This document shows positions 13,759-20,150 of a stretch of 48,558 nt of DNA, one piece after another. The stretch spans positions 1-48,558 of IMG/VR virus record IMGVR_UViG_3300036852_000350. One strand, 5' to 3'. Origin of the DNA: a virus. The notes under the pieces are model-generated. The model was not told the DNA's origin and made no database searches. It saw only the letters and a program-made list of their open reading frames with translations. Position 1 is the first letter of the stretch, and each line of letters begins with the position of its first letter. A program made the position numbers and the translations under genes.

Positions 13759-14427
13759 GTGCCTCTCGCCGCCCGCCTGCTCGCCCTGGCGGCGGCGCTT
13801 GCGCTCGTCCTGGTCGTTTGCGCAGCGGCGGCACGCGCGCAACCGATCTACGTCACCAACAACTCCGAGCTTCCCGAGACCGAGTTGTTGGCGGCCCTGC
13901 CTGCGATTCAGGCCGCGGCCGACCAGGATTTCGCTCCCGCCTGGAACGTTTCCGTGACCTTGGTCTATGCCGCCCCGCCGCCGGGCGCCTGGACGATCGA
14001 GCTGGTCGACTCACCGGACTGCTGGTTCTGCGCCGCCTTCCACGATGTCCTTGCCGGCGCCCCTCGCGCCCAGGTCGGACTCGGGGACGCCTGGACGATC
14101 AACTTTACCCACGAGCTGTGGGAAATGCTCGCCGACCCGTGGATCAATCGCGGCATGCTCGTCTCCACCCGTCCGGGCTTGCGTCGGTGGTGGGCGCTCG
14201 AGGTCGCCGATCCCGTCGAAGCTGATGCACTCGCCTATACGCGTGATGGCATCCAAATCAGTGATTTCGTTACCGAGGCATGGTTTCGTCGTGGTTCACG
14301 CGGTCCCTGGGACTTTGCGGGGCACACGAAGCGACCGCTGCAGGTCCTCCCCGCCGGCTACCAGCTTGTTTGGAACGGCCATGCCTGGGAGTGGCGCTCG
14401 CCAGGTTATAACAGCATCAGAACGTAG
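13759..14427 (+). CDS. Secreted zincin-like protein
   Basis: 222 residues from GTG 13759. Residues 1-28 are a signal peptide (LLALAAALALVLVVCAAAARA then Q-P). The segment INFTHELWEMLADPWIN (residues about 114-130) has an HE pair at 118-119 and Asp at 126. This recalls a family of uncharacterised proteins with an SHEVLEMLxDP-type motif that look like metalloproteases. Downstream there are Trp-rich beta segments (RRWWALEVADPVEADA, LVWNGHAWEWRSPGY). It is predicted to act outside the cytoplasm. A secreted protein early in the map suggests a role in the host's surface or in lysogenic conversion, not in the virion. Confidence 0.65.
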   Translation: MPLAARLLALAAALALVLVVCAAAARAQPIYVTNNSELPETELLAALPAIQAAADQDFAPAWNVSVTLVYAAPPPGAWTIELVDSPDCWFCAAFHDVLAGAPRAQVGLGDAWTINFTHELWEMLADPWINRGMLVSTRPGLRRWWALEVADPVEADALAYTRDGIQISDFVTEAWFRRGSRGPWDFAGHTKRPLQVLPAGYQLVWNGHAWEWRSPGYNSIRT

Positions 14428-14643
14428 CCGCCCTAGTCGTCGAAAGGCGAGGGGCGCCGAGAACACGAGCCACGACGGCCGCATGAACGACTTGTGGGCT
14501 GTTGACGGTAGCCCGGCAACGACTGACCGAGGGCCGCGTGGTGACGCCTCAGCCGTTAAAGATGTTGTGACGAGTGGTGTTCATTTAGGTGTTCAGAGGA
14601 CCGTCGTCTAGTATAAGGAGTGCTTATACCCCTGGGGGGAAGT
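14428..14643. other. Intergenic region upstream of broken HNH gene
   Basis: This 216-nt stretch has one weak 42-codon frame (14483-14611) without a clear ribosome-binding site. Near its end is a perfect inverted repeat, GTATAAG (14611-14617), 5-nt loop, CTTATAC (14623-14629), then GGGGGGAAG directly before ATG 14644. The hairpin lies in the untranslated leader of the HNH gene. A -10-like TAGTAT overlaps it, with no clear -35. Confidence 0.5.
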
Positions 14644-14861
14644 ATGAATTCTTCTTCTTTCGTAAGGGCAGCACAACAAAGCGTTCACGCCGCCTTGCGG
14701 TCTGGACAACTAACGCGACAGCCATGCGAGAGGACTGTAGCGTTTCTTACGTCAACGCCCATCACGAGGACTACGGGCGCCCGCTAGATGTGACCTGGCT
14801 TTGTCCAGGGCATCACGCGGCCCGGCACGTCGCTCACAAGTACTTACCTGTTGGTCGGTGA
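14644..14861 (+). pseudogene. HNH endonuclease, frameshifted
   Basis: ATG 14644 has GGGGGGAAGT upstream. The first frame reads SVHAALRSGQLTRQPCER, a typical start of small phage HNH proteins, and then runs into unrelated sequence. From about 14736 another frame reads CSVSYVNAHHEDYGRPLDV, then TWLCPGHHAARH to the stop at 14861. Skipping two bases (AC at 14734-14735) joins them and restores CERC, NAHHEDY and LCPGHH, the expected zinc and catalytic residues. The gene is therefore disrupted, or expressed by frameshifting, or carries an assembly error. Confidence 0.8.
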
Positions 14862-14865
14862 GACT

Positions 14866-15108
14866 ATGCCACCAGGATTCTGGAGACAACCAGAGAAGAC
14901 CGAGAACCCAGAGCCCCTGCCCGAAGTCATCGACACAGAGCTCGTCAAAATCGTAGCCTGGCGGATAGATGTGCTAATCCGCGAAGGGGGCTTCGACTTC
15001 TACCACGCCGGCAGGCTTGCCGCTATTCCCTCTCTCGATTGGCGAGAAGCGGTTCGGTTGCGCAAGGCGGGCTGCAAACAGCGATTGGTAGAGGAGATTC
15101 TGGCATGA
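14866..15108 (+). CDS. Small hypothetical protein
   Basis: 80 residues. ATG 14866 is preferred; a TTG at 14851 would overlap the HNH reading. After a Pro/Glu-rich start it is helical (LVKIVAWRIDVLIREGG, then AGRLAAIPSLDWREAVRLRKAGC). The C-terminal half resembles a helix-turn-helix, but not clearly. Unknown. Confidence 0.5.
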   Translation: MPPGFWRQPEKTENPEPLPEVIDTELVKIVAWRIDVLIREGGFDFYHAGRLAAIPSLDWREAVRLRKAGCKQRLVEEILA

Positions 15109-15123
15109 GGGGGACGCGAGGAG

Positions 15124-15147
15124 AAGTACTTGACTGCTCAAGTACTT
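15124..15147. repeat. Perfect 10-bp inverted repeat, half recurring at 15463
   Basis: AAGTACTTGA (15124-15133), spacer CTGC, TCAAGTACTT (15138-15147). The 18-nt AAGTACTTGACTGCTCAA is repeated directly at 15463-15480, 339 nt later, but there the right arm is incomplete. A protein-binding site is likely. Confidence 0.85.
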
Positions 15148-15237
15148 TTAGGGGCGGTTATCTCAAGCAAGCGATCGGGATAATCAGCGACCCGTTCGGT
15201 TAACGGAGTAGCTTGTCCGGACCAGGAGATTTGCTCA

Positions 15238-15540
15238 ATGAAATCCAAGATGGTAATTGAAAACCTCGGTCGGAAAGAAATTGTATTGGGCAATCGCACT
15301 ACTTCCTTTAATCAGCTTCGTGTTCGGTATGCAAAGAAAGGAAATGACAATGACGGGCGAAATCAAAAAGTTAACGGAAAGTTCCATGAGCGTACAAGGG
15401 ACGCGTGGCAAGCGTTCGTTCCCGCCGTGGAAGATCCGGGGCGGGCGGTAGGCCAGCCCGAAAAGTACTTGACTGCTCAACAATCTACTTCGAAACGCAT
15501 AGAGGTGGCGTCGAAAGATCTCAATTCCTCCGCTTCGTAA
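15238..15540 (+). CDS. Possible 100-residue protein, weak
   Basis: ATG 15238 with AGGAG about 10 nt upstream. Basic and polar (GRKEIVLGNRTTSFNQLRVR, then DAWQAFVPAVEDPGRAV), no domain recognised. The second 18-bp repeat lies inside its 3' part, which argues that the frame may be fortuitous. A competing shorter frame at 15257-15451 is equally unremarkable. Confidence 0.25.
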   Translation: MKSKMVIENLGRKEIVLGNRTTSFNQLRVRYAKKGNDNDGRNQKVNGKFHERTRDAWQAFVPAVEDPGRAVGQPEKYLTAQQSTSKRIEVASKDLNSSAS

Positions 15541-15559
15541 GCTCTAATCTCTGAAGAAT

Positions 15560-15606
15560 GGCTTAAGCAAGCCAAAGGACGAGGCATCTAAGAGATGTTA
15601 GATGCC
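15560..15606. promoter_or_regulatory. Inverted repeats upstream of ribbon-helix-helix gene
   Basis: GGCTT-AAGC-AAGCC at 15560-15573 and GGCATCTAA-GAGATG-TTAGATGCC at 15583-15606, both perfect. Ribbon-helix-helix proteins usually bind such inverted repeats and often repress their own gene. The gene at 15746 encodes one, so this is a candidate operator. Confidence 0.6.
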
Positions 15607-15745
15607 CGATATGACAACGAAGCCGGGGATGTTAATTCGCGCGCTTCTGAAATACCGCTATCCAACGCACCCAATTTTCACACCATAAAACCCCGCTAGA
15701 TCCTCTTGCCTCCCTCCTTCCCCCTCGATCTACACGGAGCATTGA

Positions 15746-15910
15746 GTGAAACTACGCACCTTCAAGGCCTCTGACCACGAATACGCGCGATGGCGTTCTG
15801 CCGCCGAAGCCCAGGGGTTGTCTTGGTCCGCCTGGCTGCGGAGAGCTCTGAACGAGCGGGCTTCGCTGGAGTCCGCTTTGGAGAAGGAGCGAAATGCCCG
15901 CGAAGAGTGA
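15746..15910 (+). CDS. Ribbon-helix-helix DNA-binding protein
   Basis: 54 residues from GTG 15746 with GGAG upstream. The pattern KLRTFKASDHEYARWRSAAE, then AQGLSWSAWLRRALNERA is that of the ribbon-helix-helix fold: one DNA-binding strand followed by two helices. It would dimerise and bind an inverted repeat; candidate sites lie 140-190 nt upstream. It is the first gene of the rightward block leading to the terminase, so it may control late expression. It overlaps the next gene by 17 nt in a different frame. Confidence 0.75.
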   Translation: MKLRTFKASDHEYARWRSAAEAQGLSWSAWLRRALNERASLESALEKERNAREE

Positions 15911-16019
15911 GGCGCAGCGGAAGTACCTTTACGCACATTTCGGGGCGACCTGGATGAAGAAACACCACTTCGACAATCCGGGGAAGTTGCCGAGGCGCGC
16001 GAAGGTGAAGAAGCGTTGA
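15894..16019 (+). CDS. Small basic conserved phage protein
   Basis: 41 residues from ATG 15894. The sequence begins MPAKSEAQRKYLYAHFGATW, then MKKHHFDNPGKLP and a basic tail. This is a short phage protein I recognise from many structural regions (MPAKSEAQR... type), of unknown function. Its stop overlaps the next TTG. Confidence 0.7.
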   Translation: MPAKSEAQRKYLYAHFGATWMKKHHFDNPGKLPRRAKVKKR

Positions 16020-16282
16020 GGCTTGTAGAGGTCGAGTGGATAGATAGCGTTTCTCACTGCGACAAACCCTGGCACTCTCGCCAGGAACTCAGCGATGGTT
16101 TGGACACCCTGACCTGTTGGACCGCTGGCTATCTGTTCCATGAAAACGATGAGCACTTGACGGTCACCCTTTCTTGGGGCGAGGGTGAGGATGGCGAGGT
16201 TGGGATGGCACTGACGATTCCCCGTCGCTGCATCGTTTCTGTTCGTGACCTCCAGCATGTCCACATGCCAACCTTGGCGTGA
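16016..16282 (+). CDS. Small hypothetical protein
   Basis: 88 residues from TTG 16016 in a 4-nt overlap. Predicted beta-rich: RLVEVEWIDSVSHCDKPWHS, AGYLFHENDEHLTVTLSWGE, MALTIPRRCIVSVRDL. This order recalls small phage proteins in front of glycosyltransferase or terminase genes, but I know no function. Confidence 0.6.
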   Translation: MRLVEVEWIDSVSHCDKPWHSRQELSDGLDTLTCWTAGYLFHENDEHLTVTLSWGEGEDGEVGMALTIPRRCIVSVRDLQHVHMPTLA

Positions 16283-17418
16283 CCCCCCGTACTTGCTTCG
16301 TGCCCAACGACCTAGACGGCCCCGGCTTCTATCGCCTCTTGTTTCCGATGCGGGAGTTGATCCGCAAGGGCTGGGACGCGACGGTCCCCCCTCACGATAT
16401 CGTCGAGCACGCCGAGGACGACAACTGGACGCTCGTCGACGGAAAGTGGACGCCGCCCCCACCGCCGAAGAAAGAGTACTCGTCCTGCTCGACCCTGTTC
16501 TATCTGGGGGCAATCGACGTCGATTTGTGGGTGCTTCAGCGGGCGCATCTAATCGGCTTTCGCGGCACGCGAGGGAACAAGACAGTGATCGGCGATCAGG
16601 ACGATAGTCCCCACTTGCCGAAGTGGCACCGCGCCTACAAGAATGCCGTCGCCCTCCATCATAAGGAGATGAACGACGGCTACCGCTACGTCGATGCAAT
16701 GACGGTTTCGACTCCGCAGCTTGTCGAGGACTACGCCGACTACTGCGACAACATCTACCTTCTCCGTAACTACCTGGATGGGGAGATGTGGGCGGATGTT
16801 CCCCAGCAGTCGGAGGTTGAGCGCGACCGGGTGCGAGTGGGCTGGATGGGCGCCTACGACTTTCACCAGGGCGATGTGCATGTTCTCCGTGGCGTTCTCG
16901 GACCTTGGCTAGAGCAGAATCCGCAGGTAGATTTTGTTGTCGCCGGCCCGAAGGCGGAGCGGACACACGATGTTCTGGGCATTTCCCAGGCCCAGAGGAT
17001 TTGTGTAGATGGGGTCGCTTTTGGCTCGGGTCGACTGGCTGAAATTACGGCCACTATGGACATTGGGCTTGTCCCGCTTGAGCCCTGCCGTTTCAACGAA
17101 GCCAAGTCTCACCTGAAGGGGATGGAGTACGCGGCCTGCGGCATCCCTGTGATCGCGACTCCCACCGAGTCTTACCGCTACTGGGTGAGGGAAGGAGTTA
17201 ATGGCCTCTTCGCCAGCAAGCCAGCAGAGTGGCGCACCGCTCTTGAAGCCTTCGTGGGTGACGATGCTTTCAGACGCGACTGTGGACGAAACGCCCGTGC
17301 ACATGCGCTCGAACACACGATTGACAAGCACATCCACGAATGGGAAGAGGTTTACATGGCTGTTTGCGGAGGACGTGCCCTCAGCGGTGACGCGCAGAGA
17401 GTCGGAGCGCCTTGCTGA
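16279..17418 (+). CDS. Glycosyltransferase (GT-B fold, GT4-like)
   Basis: 379 residues, start overlapping the previous stop. N-terminal half: FVPNDLDGPGFYRLLFPM and a sugar-acceptor domain. C-terminal nucleotide-sugar domain: VRVGWMGAYDFHQGDVH, then VDFVVAGP, then DIGLVPLEPCRFNEAKSHLK, then GMEYAACGIPVIATPTESYR. The last stretch, a Glu followed by K..EYAACGIPV, is the donor-binding signature of GT4-like enzymes. No signal peptide is present, so it acts in the cytoplasm or on a lipid-linked glycan. Substrate is unknown: candidates are virion proteins, phage DNA or host surface polysaccharide. It overlaps a methyltransferase gene, so both may work on the same glycan. Confidence 0.85.
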   Translation: MTPRTCFVPNDLDGPGFYRLLFPMRELIRKGWDATVPPHDIVEHAEDDNWTLVDGKWTPPPPPKKEYSSCSTLFYLGAIDVDLWVLQRAHLIGFRGTRGNKTVIGDQDDSPHLPKWHRAYKNAVALHHKEMNDGYRYVDAMTVSTPQLVEDYADYCDNIYLLRNYLDGEMWADVPQQSEVERDRVRVGWMGAYDFHQGDVHVLRGVLGPWLEQNPQVDFVVAGPKAERTHDVLGISQAQRICVDGVAFGSGRLAEITATMDIGLVPLEPCRFNEAKSHLKGMEYAACGIPVIATPTESYRYWVREGVNGLFASKPAEWRTALEAFVGDDAFRRDCGRNARAHALEHTIDKHIHEWEEVYMAVCGGRALSGDAQRVGAPC

Positions 17419-17866
17419 CCTGGCCCAGGAGAAAACAGTTCTTGAGGTCGGGGCGCATTACGGCCGCTCGACGATTGCTCTCGCTTCGACGGCGAAGCGG
17501 GTCTTTTCCTTGGACTGGCATCAGGGCGACGGCTTTACGAAAGGCTGGGGCTTCACCGCCGGCACCTACCTCAAGAACCTGTTGCGCTACCGTGTCATCA
17601 ACCAGGTGGTCCCGATCATCGGTCGTGGGGAAGACGTGGCCCCCACCCTCACCGACGAGTTCTTCGAGCTCGTCTTCATCGACGCCGACCACGCCTATCA
17701 GGCTGTGCTTGAAAACATCGACCTGTTCGTGCCGAAAGCCAAACCAGGCGCCCCGATCGCCTTTCACGATTACACGATCGAGGGTTGCTTCGAGCGCCAG
17801 GCGGTAGATGAGAAGTTCGGCAAGCCCGACGAGCTGATCGACTCGCTGGCGATCTGTCACAGGTGA
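17375..17866 (+). CDS. Class I SAM-dependent methyltransferase
   Basis: About 163 residues. GTG 17375 is taken as start (GTG 17387 is an alternative); the frame is open to 17201 but that would overlap the glycosyltransferase by 218 nt. Motif I is TVLEVGAHYGRSTIALAS, then VFSLDWHQGDG, then the acidic loop FFELVFIDADHAYQAVLENI and PGAPIAFHDY. This is the Methyltransf_24-type pattern used for small molecules or glycans. Overlap with the glycosyltransferase suggests sugar methylation in the same pathway. Confidence 0.8.
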   Translation: MPSAVTRRESERLADLAQEKTVLEVGAHYGRSTIALASTAKRVFSLDWHQGDGFTKGWGFTAGTYLKNLLRYRVINQVVPIIGRGEDVAPTLTDEFFELVFIDADHAYQAVLENIDLFVPKAKPGAPIAFHDYTIEGCFERQAVDEKFGKPDELIDSLAICHR

Positions 17867-18234
17867 CCGCTCCGGAGAAGATCAGCGAGGCTGATCTGGA
17901 GAAAGTTTTGGAAGCTATGGCGGAGTCGGTCGAATCCGATTCCTCCGACTTCCTCCAATTGGGTGATCTTGCAGGCAAAGAGCTTCTGCGCCGCTTCAAG
18001 GAAGACCCTACCAGCCTTCCATCGACGTTCATGTTCAAGTTCTTCCTTGATTTTCAGAAGGCGTTGGCGGCGAAACAACTTCCCACTGATCCCGAGAAAG
18101 TTCAAACGAGCGTTCTGGAGATCGTCAACGATTCCACGCTTCCTGATGAGCGTAAGAAAGAACTACTGTTCGTCGAGCGCGAACGTCTCGAGGACGAGCT
18201 CGAACTAGTCAGAGCGAAACTGGAGGAGATGTAG
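17863..18234 (+). CDS. Helical acidic protein near terminase
   Basis: 123 residues from GTG 17863. All-helical and acidic (EADLEKVLEAMAESVESDSS, then FMFKFFLDFQKALAAKQLP), with a C-terminal coiled coil (ERERLEDELELVRAKLEEM). By position, two genes before the large terminase, it could be the small terminase subunit, but it lacks a visible helix-turn-helix. Family not recognised. Confidence 0.6.
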   Translation: MTAPEKISEADLEKVLEAMAESVESDSSDFLQLGDLAGKELLRRFKEDPTSLPSTFMFKFFLDFQKALAAKQLPTDPEKVQTSVLEIVNDSTLPDERKKELLFVERERLEDELELVRAKLEEM

Positions 18235-18413
18235 TGGCGAACCTTTACTGGGTTTACGACATCAGGAACCGATCATTTCTCTCGGCCCATGAGTCAAGCG
18301 AGGATGCGGCAAACGCGATTCGTAAGTCGATCGCACAGGGCGGGGCAATCGCCAACCAGGCGCTCTCTCCACGCGAGCCGCACGAGTACGAAGTCGTCAT
18401 CGTTACGCGGTAG
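18234..18413 (+). CDS. Small hypothetical protein
   Basis: 59 residues from GTG 18234, sharing one base with the previous stop. Layout: beta strands (NLYWVYDIRNRSFLSA), a helix with SSEDAANAIRKSIAQGG, and a terminal strand EYEVVIVTR. No function known. Confidence 0.55.
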   Translation: MANLYWVYDIRNRSFLSAHESSEDAANAIRKSIAQGGAIANQALSPREPHEYEVVIVTR

Positions 18414-18590
18414 ATGACCGAGAGGCGTTGCCAGGCCTGTGCCGTTATGTACGACAAGAAACTAGGGGATTGTCCCGAATGTGGGACTGCGCCCTATGCG
18501 TTCAACAAATATCTCAGGACGGCGCAGTTGAACAACGGGCTCTATAAGCAGGCCGAGCGTGCAGAGGCACAGAAACGCCGGGCGGCTTGA
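18414..18590 (+). CDS. Small zinc-ribbon protein before terminase
   Basis: 58 residues from ATG 18414, directly abutting the previous stop and the terminase start. CQAC and CPEC spaced by 11 residues form a classical zinc ribbon (residues 6-24), followed by a helix rich in basic and Ala residues (LYKQAERAEAQKRRAA). Possibly a nucleic-acid-binding partner of the terminase. Confidence 0.6.
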   Translation: MTERRCQACAVMYDKKLGDCPECGTAPYAFNKYLRTAQLNNGLYKQAERAEAQKRRAA

Positions 18591-20150
18591 GTGGAGCCCT
18601 GGAAACGAGTTCTTCTCGATAATCCAGACCTTTTTGTTCTTCGCTACTTTCCCCACCGCATCGAGCGGCTGGAGGACTTCCACCTTCGCCTAATCAAGTC
18701 CGCGATCGGGCAGAACCGGGCGCTGATTCTCTACCCAGCAGGGCACGGGAAAACCACCCTCGTTTCAACGCTGCTGCCGATCTGGGCGCTTTGCCATAAC
18801 CCGAACATTCGTATCGCCATCATCGGCAAGAACGACACCGAGGGTGAGGCGATCATGTCCGTCATCCAGGCGGAGCTGGTGGAGAATGAGGAATTGGCCC
18901 GCGACTTCGGCCCGTTCAAGCCCGAGGCCGATTCGCAGAAGCCGTGGGCGCTTGGCCGCATGTCGGTGGTGAGGCGAACCCGCCGCGCGAAAGAGGCGAC
19001 GATCACTGTCTTTGGCTCCGGTGCTAAAACCGTTCTGGGGTATAGAACGGATTGGACGATTTGCGACGACGTTGTGACCGAAAAGAATTCGGCTACTCCC
19101 GTCCAGCGCCAGAAGACAAAAGATTGGTTCGACCTTTGTGTAGAAACCGGGCCAGAGCACATTGAATCTAGGCTTACCGTCGTCGGGACGCGCTTTGATC
19201 CCAATGACCTCTACGGGGATTTGGAGGAAATGATAAACCCCGAGAGCGGGGCGCGACTTTGGCACATGCAGAAAGAGGATGCGATCCGCGACGAGGAGGA
19301 ACACAAAACGCTCTGGGAGGCGCGCTGGCCCTGGCTGCGGCTGATGGAGCAAAAGGCCAAGGTTGGAACGCTCGCATTCAATAAGCGCTATCGAAACATC
19401 GCCGTCGACGCGTCTCGCATGGTCTTTCGCGAAGAGTACGTTCGCGGCGGTTGGGCGGTTGGGCACCAATATCCGGGGTGCCTCGACCGCACTTACAAGA
19501 GCGGCGACTATGGGGACAATTGGCGTCTTGTCTCCGGTTTCGACCCGGCTATTGGAACAGGGCATTCCGCCAAGTTCTGTGCGCACGCTGTTTTGGCGCA
19601 GGGTTCTTGCATCGACCACGAACGCTGTTTTTGGGTTGTAGACATGACCCGAGAGCAGATGACCTTGCCGCAGCAGGTCGACCTGATTCTGGCGAAGCAC
19701 CAGGAATACAAGCTGTTCAAGTCGGTTGTGGAGGCAAACAGCTATCAGGCGGGGTTGCTCCAGGCGCTCGAGCACAAGATGAACGAGCGGGGAGACCAAC
19801 TCGCAGTCGAGCCGCATTACACCACGCGCACCAACAAGCCCGACCCCGAGATCGGAGTCCAGTCAATGGCCCCCTGGTTCGAGCGGGGCGCCGTTCACAT
19901 TCCCTGGGCGGATGGGTTTTCCCGGCGGCGGATGCAGCAGTTTGTTGACGAGCTCATTATGTACCCGGATTCGCGCACCACGGACACGGTGCTTGCGTTC
20001 TGGTTCGCGTGGCGAGCGCTACAAGAATCGGCACCCAAGTTCGGCTCCTATAACCGTCTTGACCGTAACCCGGCGCTGAAAAGCTTGCGGAGTGTTGCGC
20101 CAGGAAGGCGGGTCCTCAAGAATCCGTACTACATCCAGGAGGCCGCGTAG
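18591..20150 (+). CDS. terL: Terminase large subunit
   Basis: 519 residues from GTG 18591. ATPase domain: Walker A PAGHGKTT at residues 49-56, Walker B WTICDD with Asp159-Asp160. Nuclease domain: first acidic residue Asp318 in SGFDPAIGTG, a KSVVEANSYQAGLL segment, and the C-terminal RTTDTVLAFWFAW acidic motif. It packages DNA into proheads and cuts the concatemer. Which packaging mode it uses (headful or cohesive ends) cannot be read from the sequence; the circular assembly fits either. It is followed immediately by the portal gene. Confidence 0.95.
   Translation: MEPWKRVLLDNPDLFVLRYFPHRIERLEDFHLRLIKSAIGQNRALILYPAGHGKTTLVSTLLPIWALCHNPNIRIAIIGKNDTEGEAIMSVIQAELVENEELARDFGPFKPEADSQKPWALGRMSVVRRTRRAKEATITVFGSGAKTVLGYRTDWTICDDVVTEKNSATPVQRQKTKDWFDLCVETGPEHIESRLTVVGTRFDPNDLYGDLEEMINPESGARLWHMQKEDAIRDEEEHKTLWEARWPWLRLMEQKAKVGTLAFNKRYRNIAVDASRMVFREEYVRGGWAVGHQYPGCLDRTYKSGDYGDNWRLVSGFDPAIGTGHSAKFCAHAVLAQGSCIDHERCFWVVDMTREQMTLPQQVDLILAKHQEYKLFKSVVEANSYQAGLLQALEHKMNERGDQLAVEPHYTTRTNKPDPEIGVQSMAPWFERGAVHIPWADGFSRRRMQQFVDELIMYPDSRTTDTVLAFWFAWRALQESAPKFGSYNRLDRNPALKSLRSVAPGRRVLKNPYYIQEAA

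Larger units (their letters stand above)
15109..15745. other. Palindrome-rich region with weak coding potential
   Basis: About 640 nt that are visibly richer in A and T than the rest. It has two weak frames: 15105-15203 (32 codons) and 15238-15540 (100 codons, AGGAG upstream, basic, no recognised domain). It contains a 24-nt perfect palindrome (15124-15147) whose left 18 nt recur at 15463-15480, two more inverted repeats at 15560-15606, and a pyrimidine-rich tract before 15746. It could hold a control region, origin, partition site or a small inserted element. Confidence 0.6.

Noticed and set aside
12853-13842. 329-residue minus-strand frame across the 93-bp duplication
   Set aside because: It lies antisense to the 12811 gene and is explained by GC-rich third positions. 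It passes through both repeats because 93 is divisible by three.
15929-16966. 345-residue minus-strand frame, Arg/Ser/Pro-rich
   Set aside because: Shadow of the small 15894 gene, 16016 and the glycosyltransferase; composition typical of antisense to GC-rich genes.
17201-17374. Upstream part of the methyltransferase frame
   Set aside because: It overlaps the glycosyltransferase coding region and reads as low-complexity Ser/Thr; the methyltransferase fold begins after 17375.
18765-19817. 350-residue minus-strand frame under the terminase
   Set aside because: Antisense to clear terminase motifs; codon pattern mirrors the plus gene.
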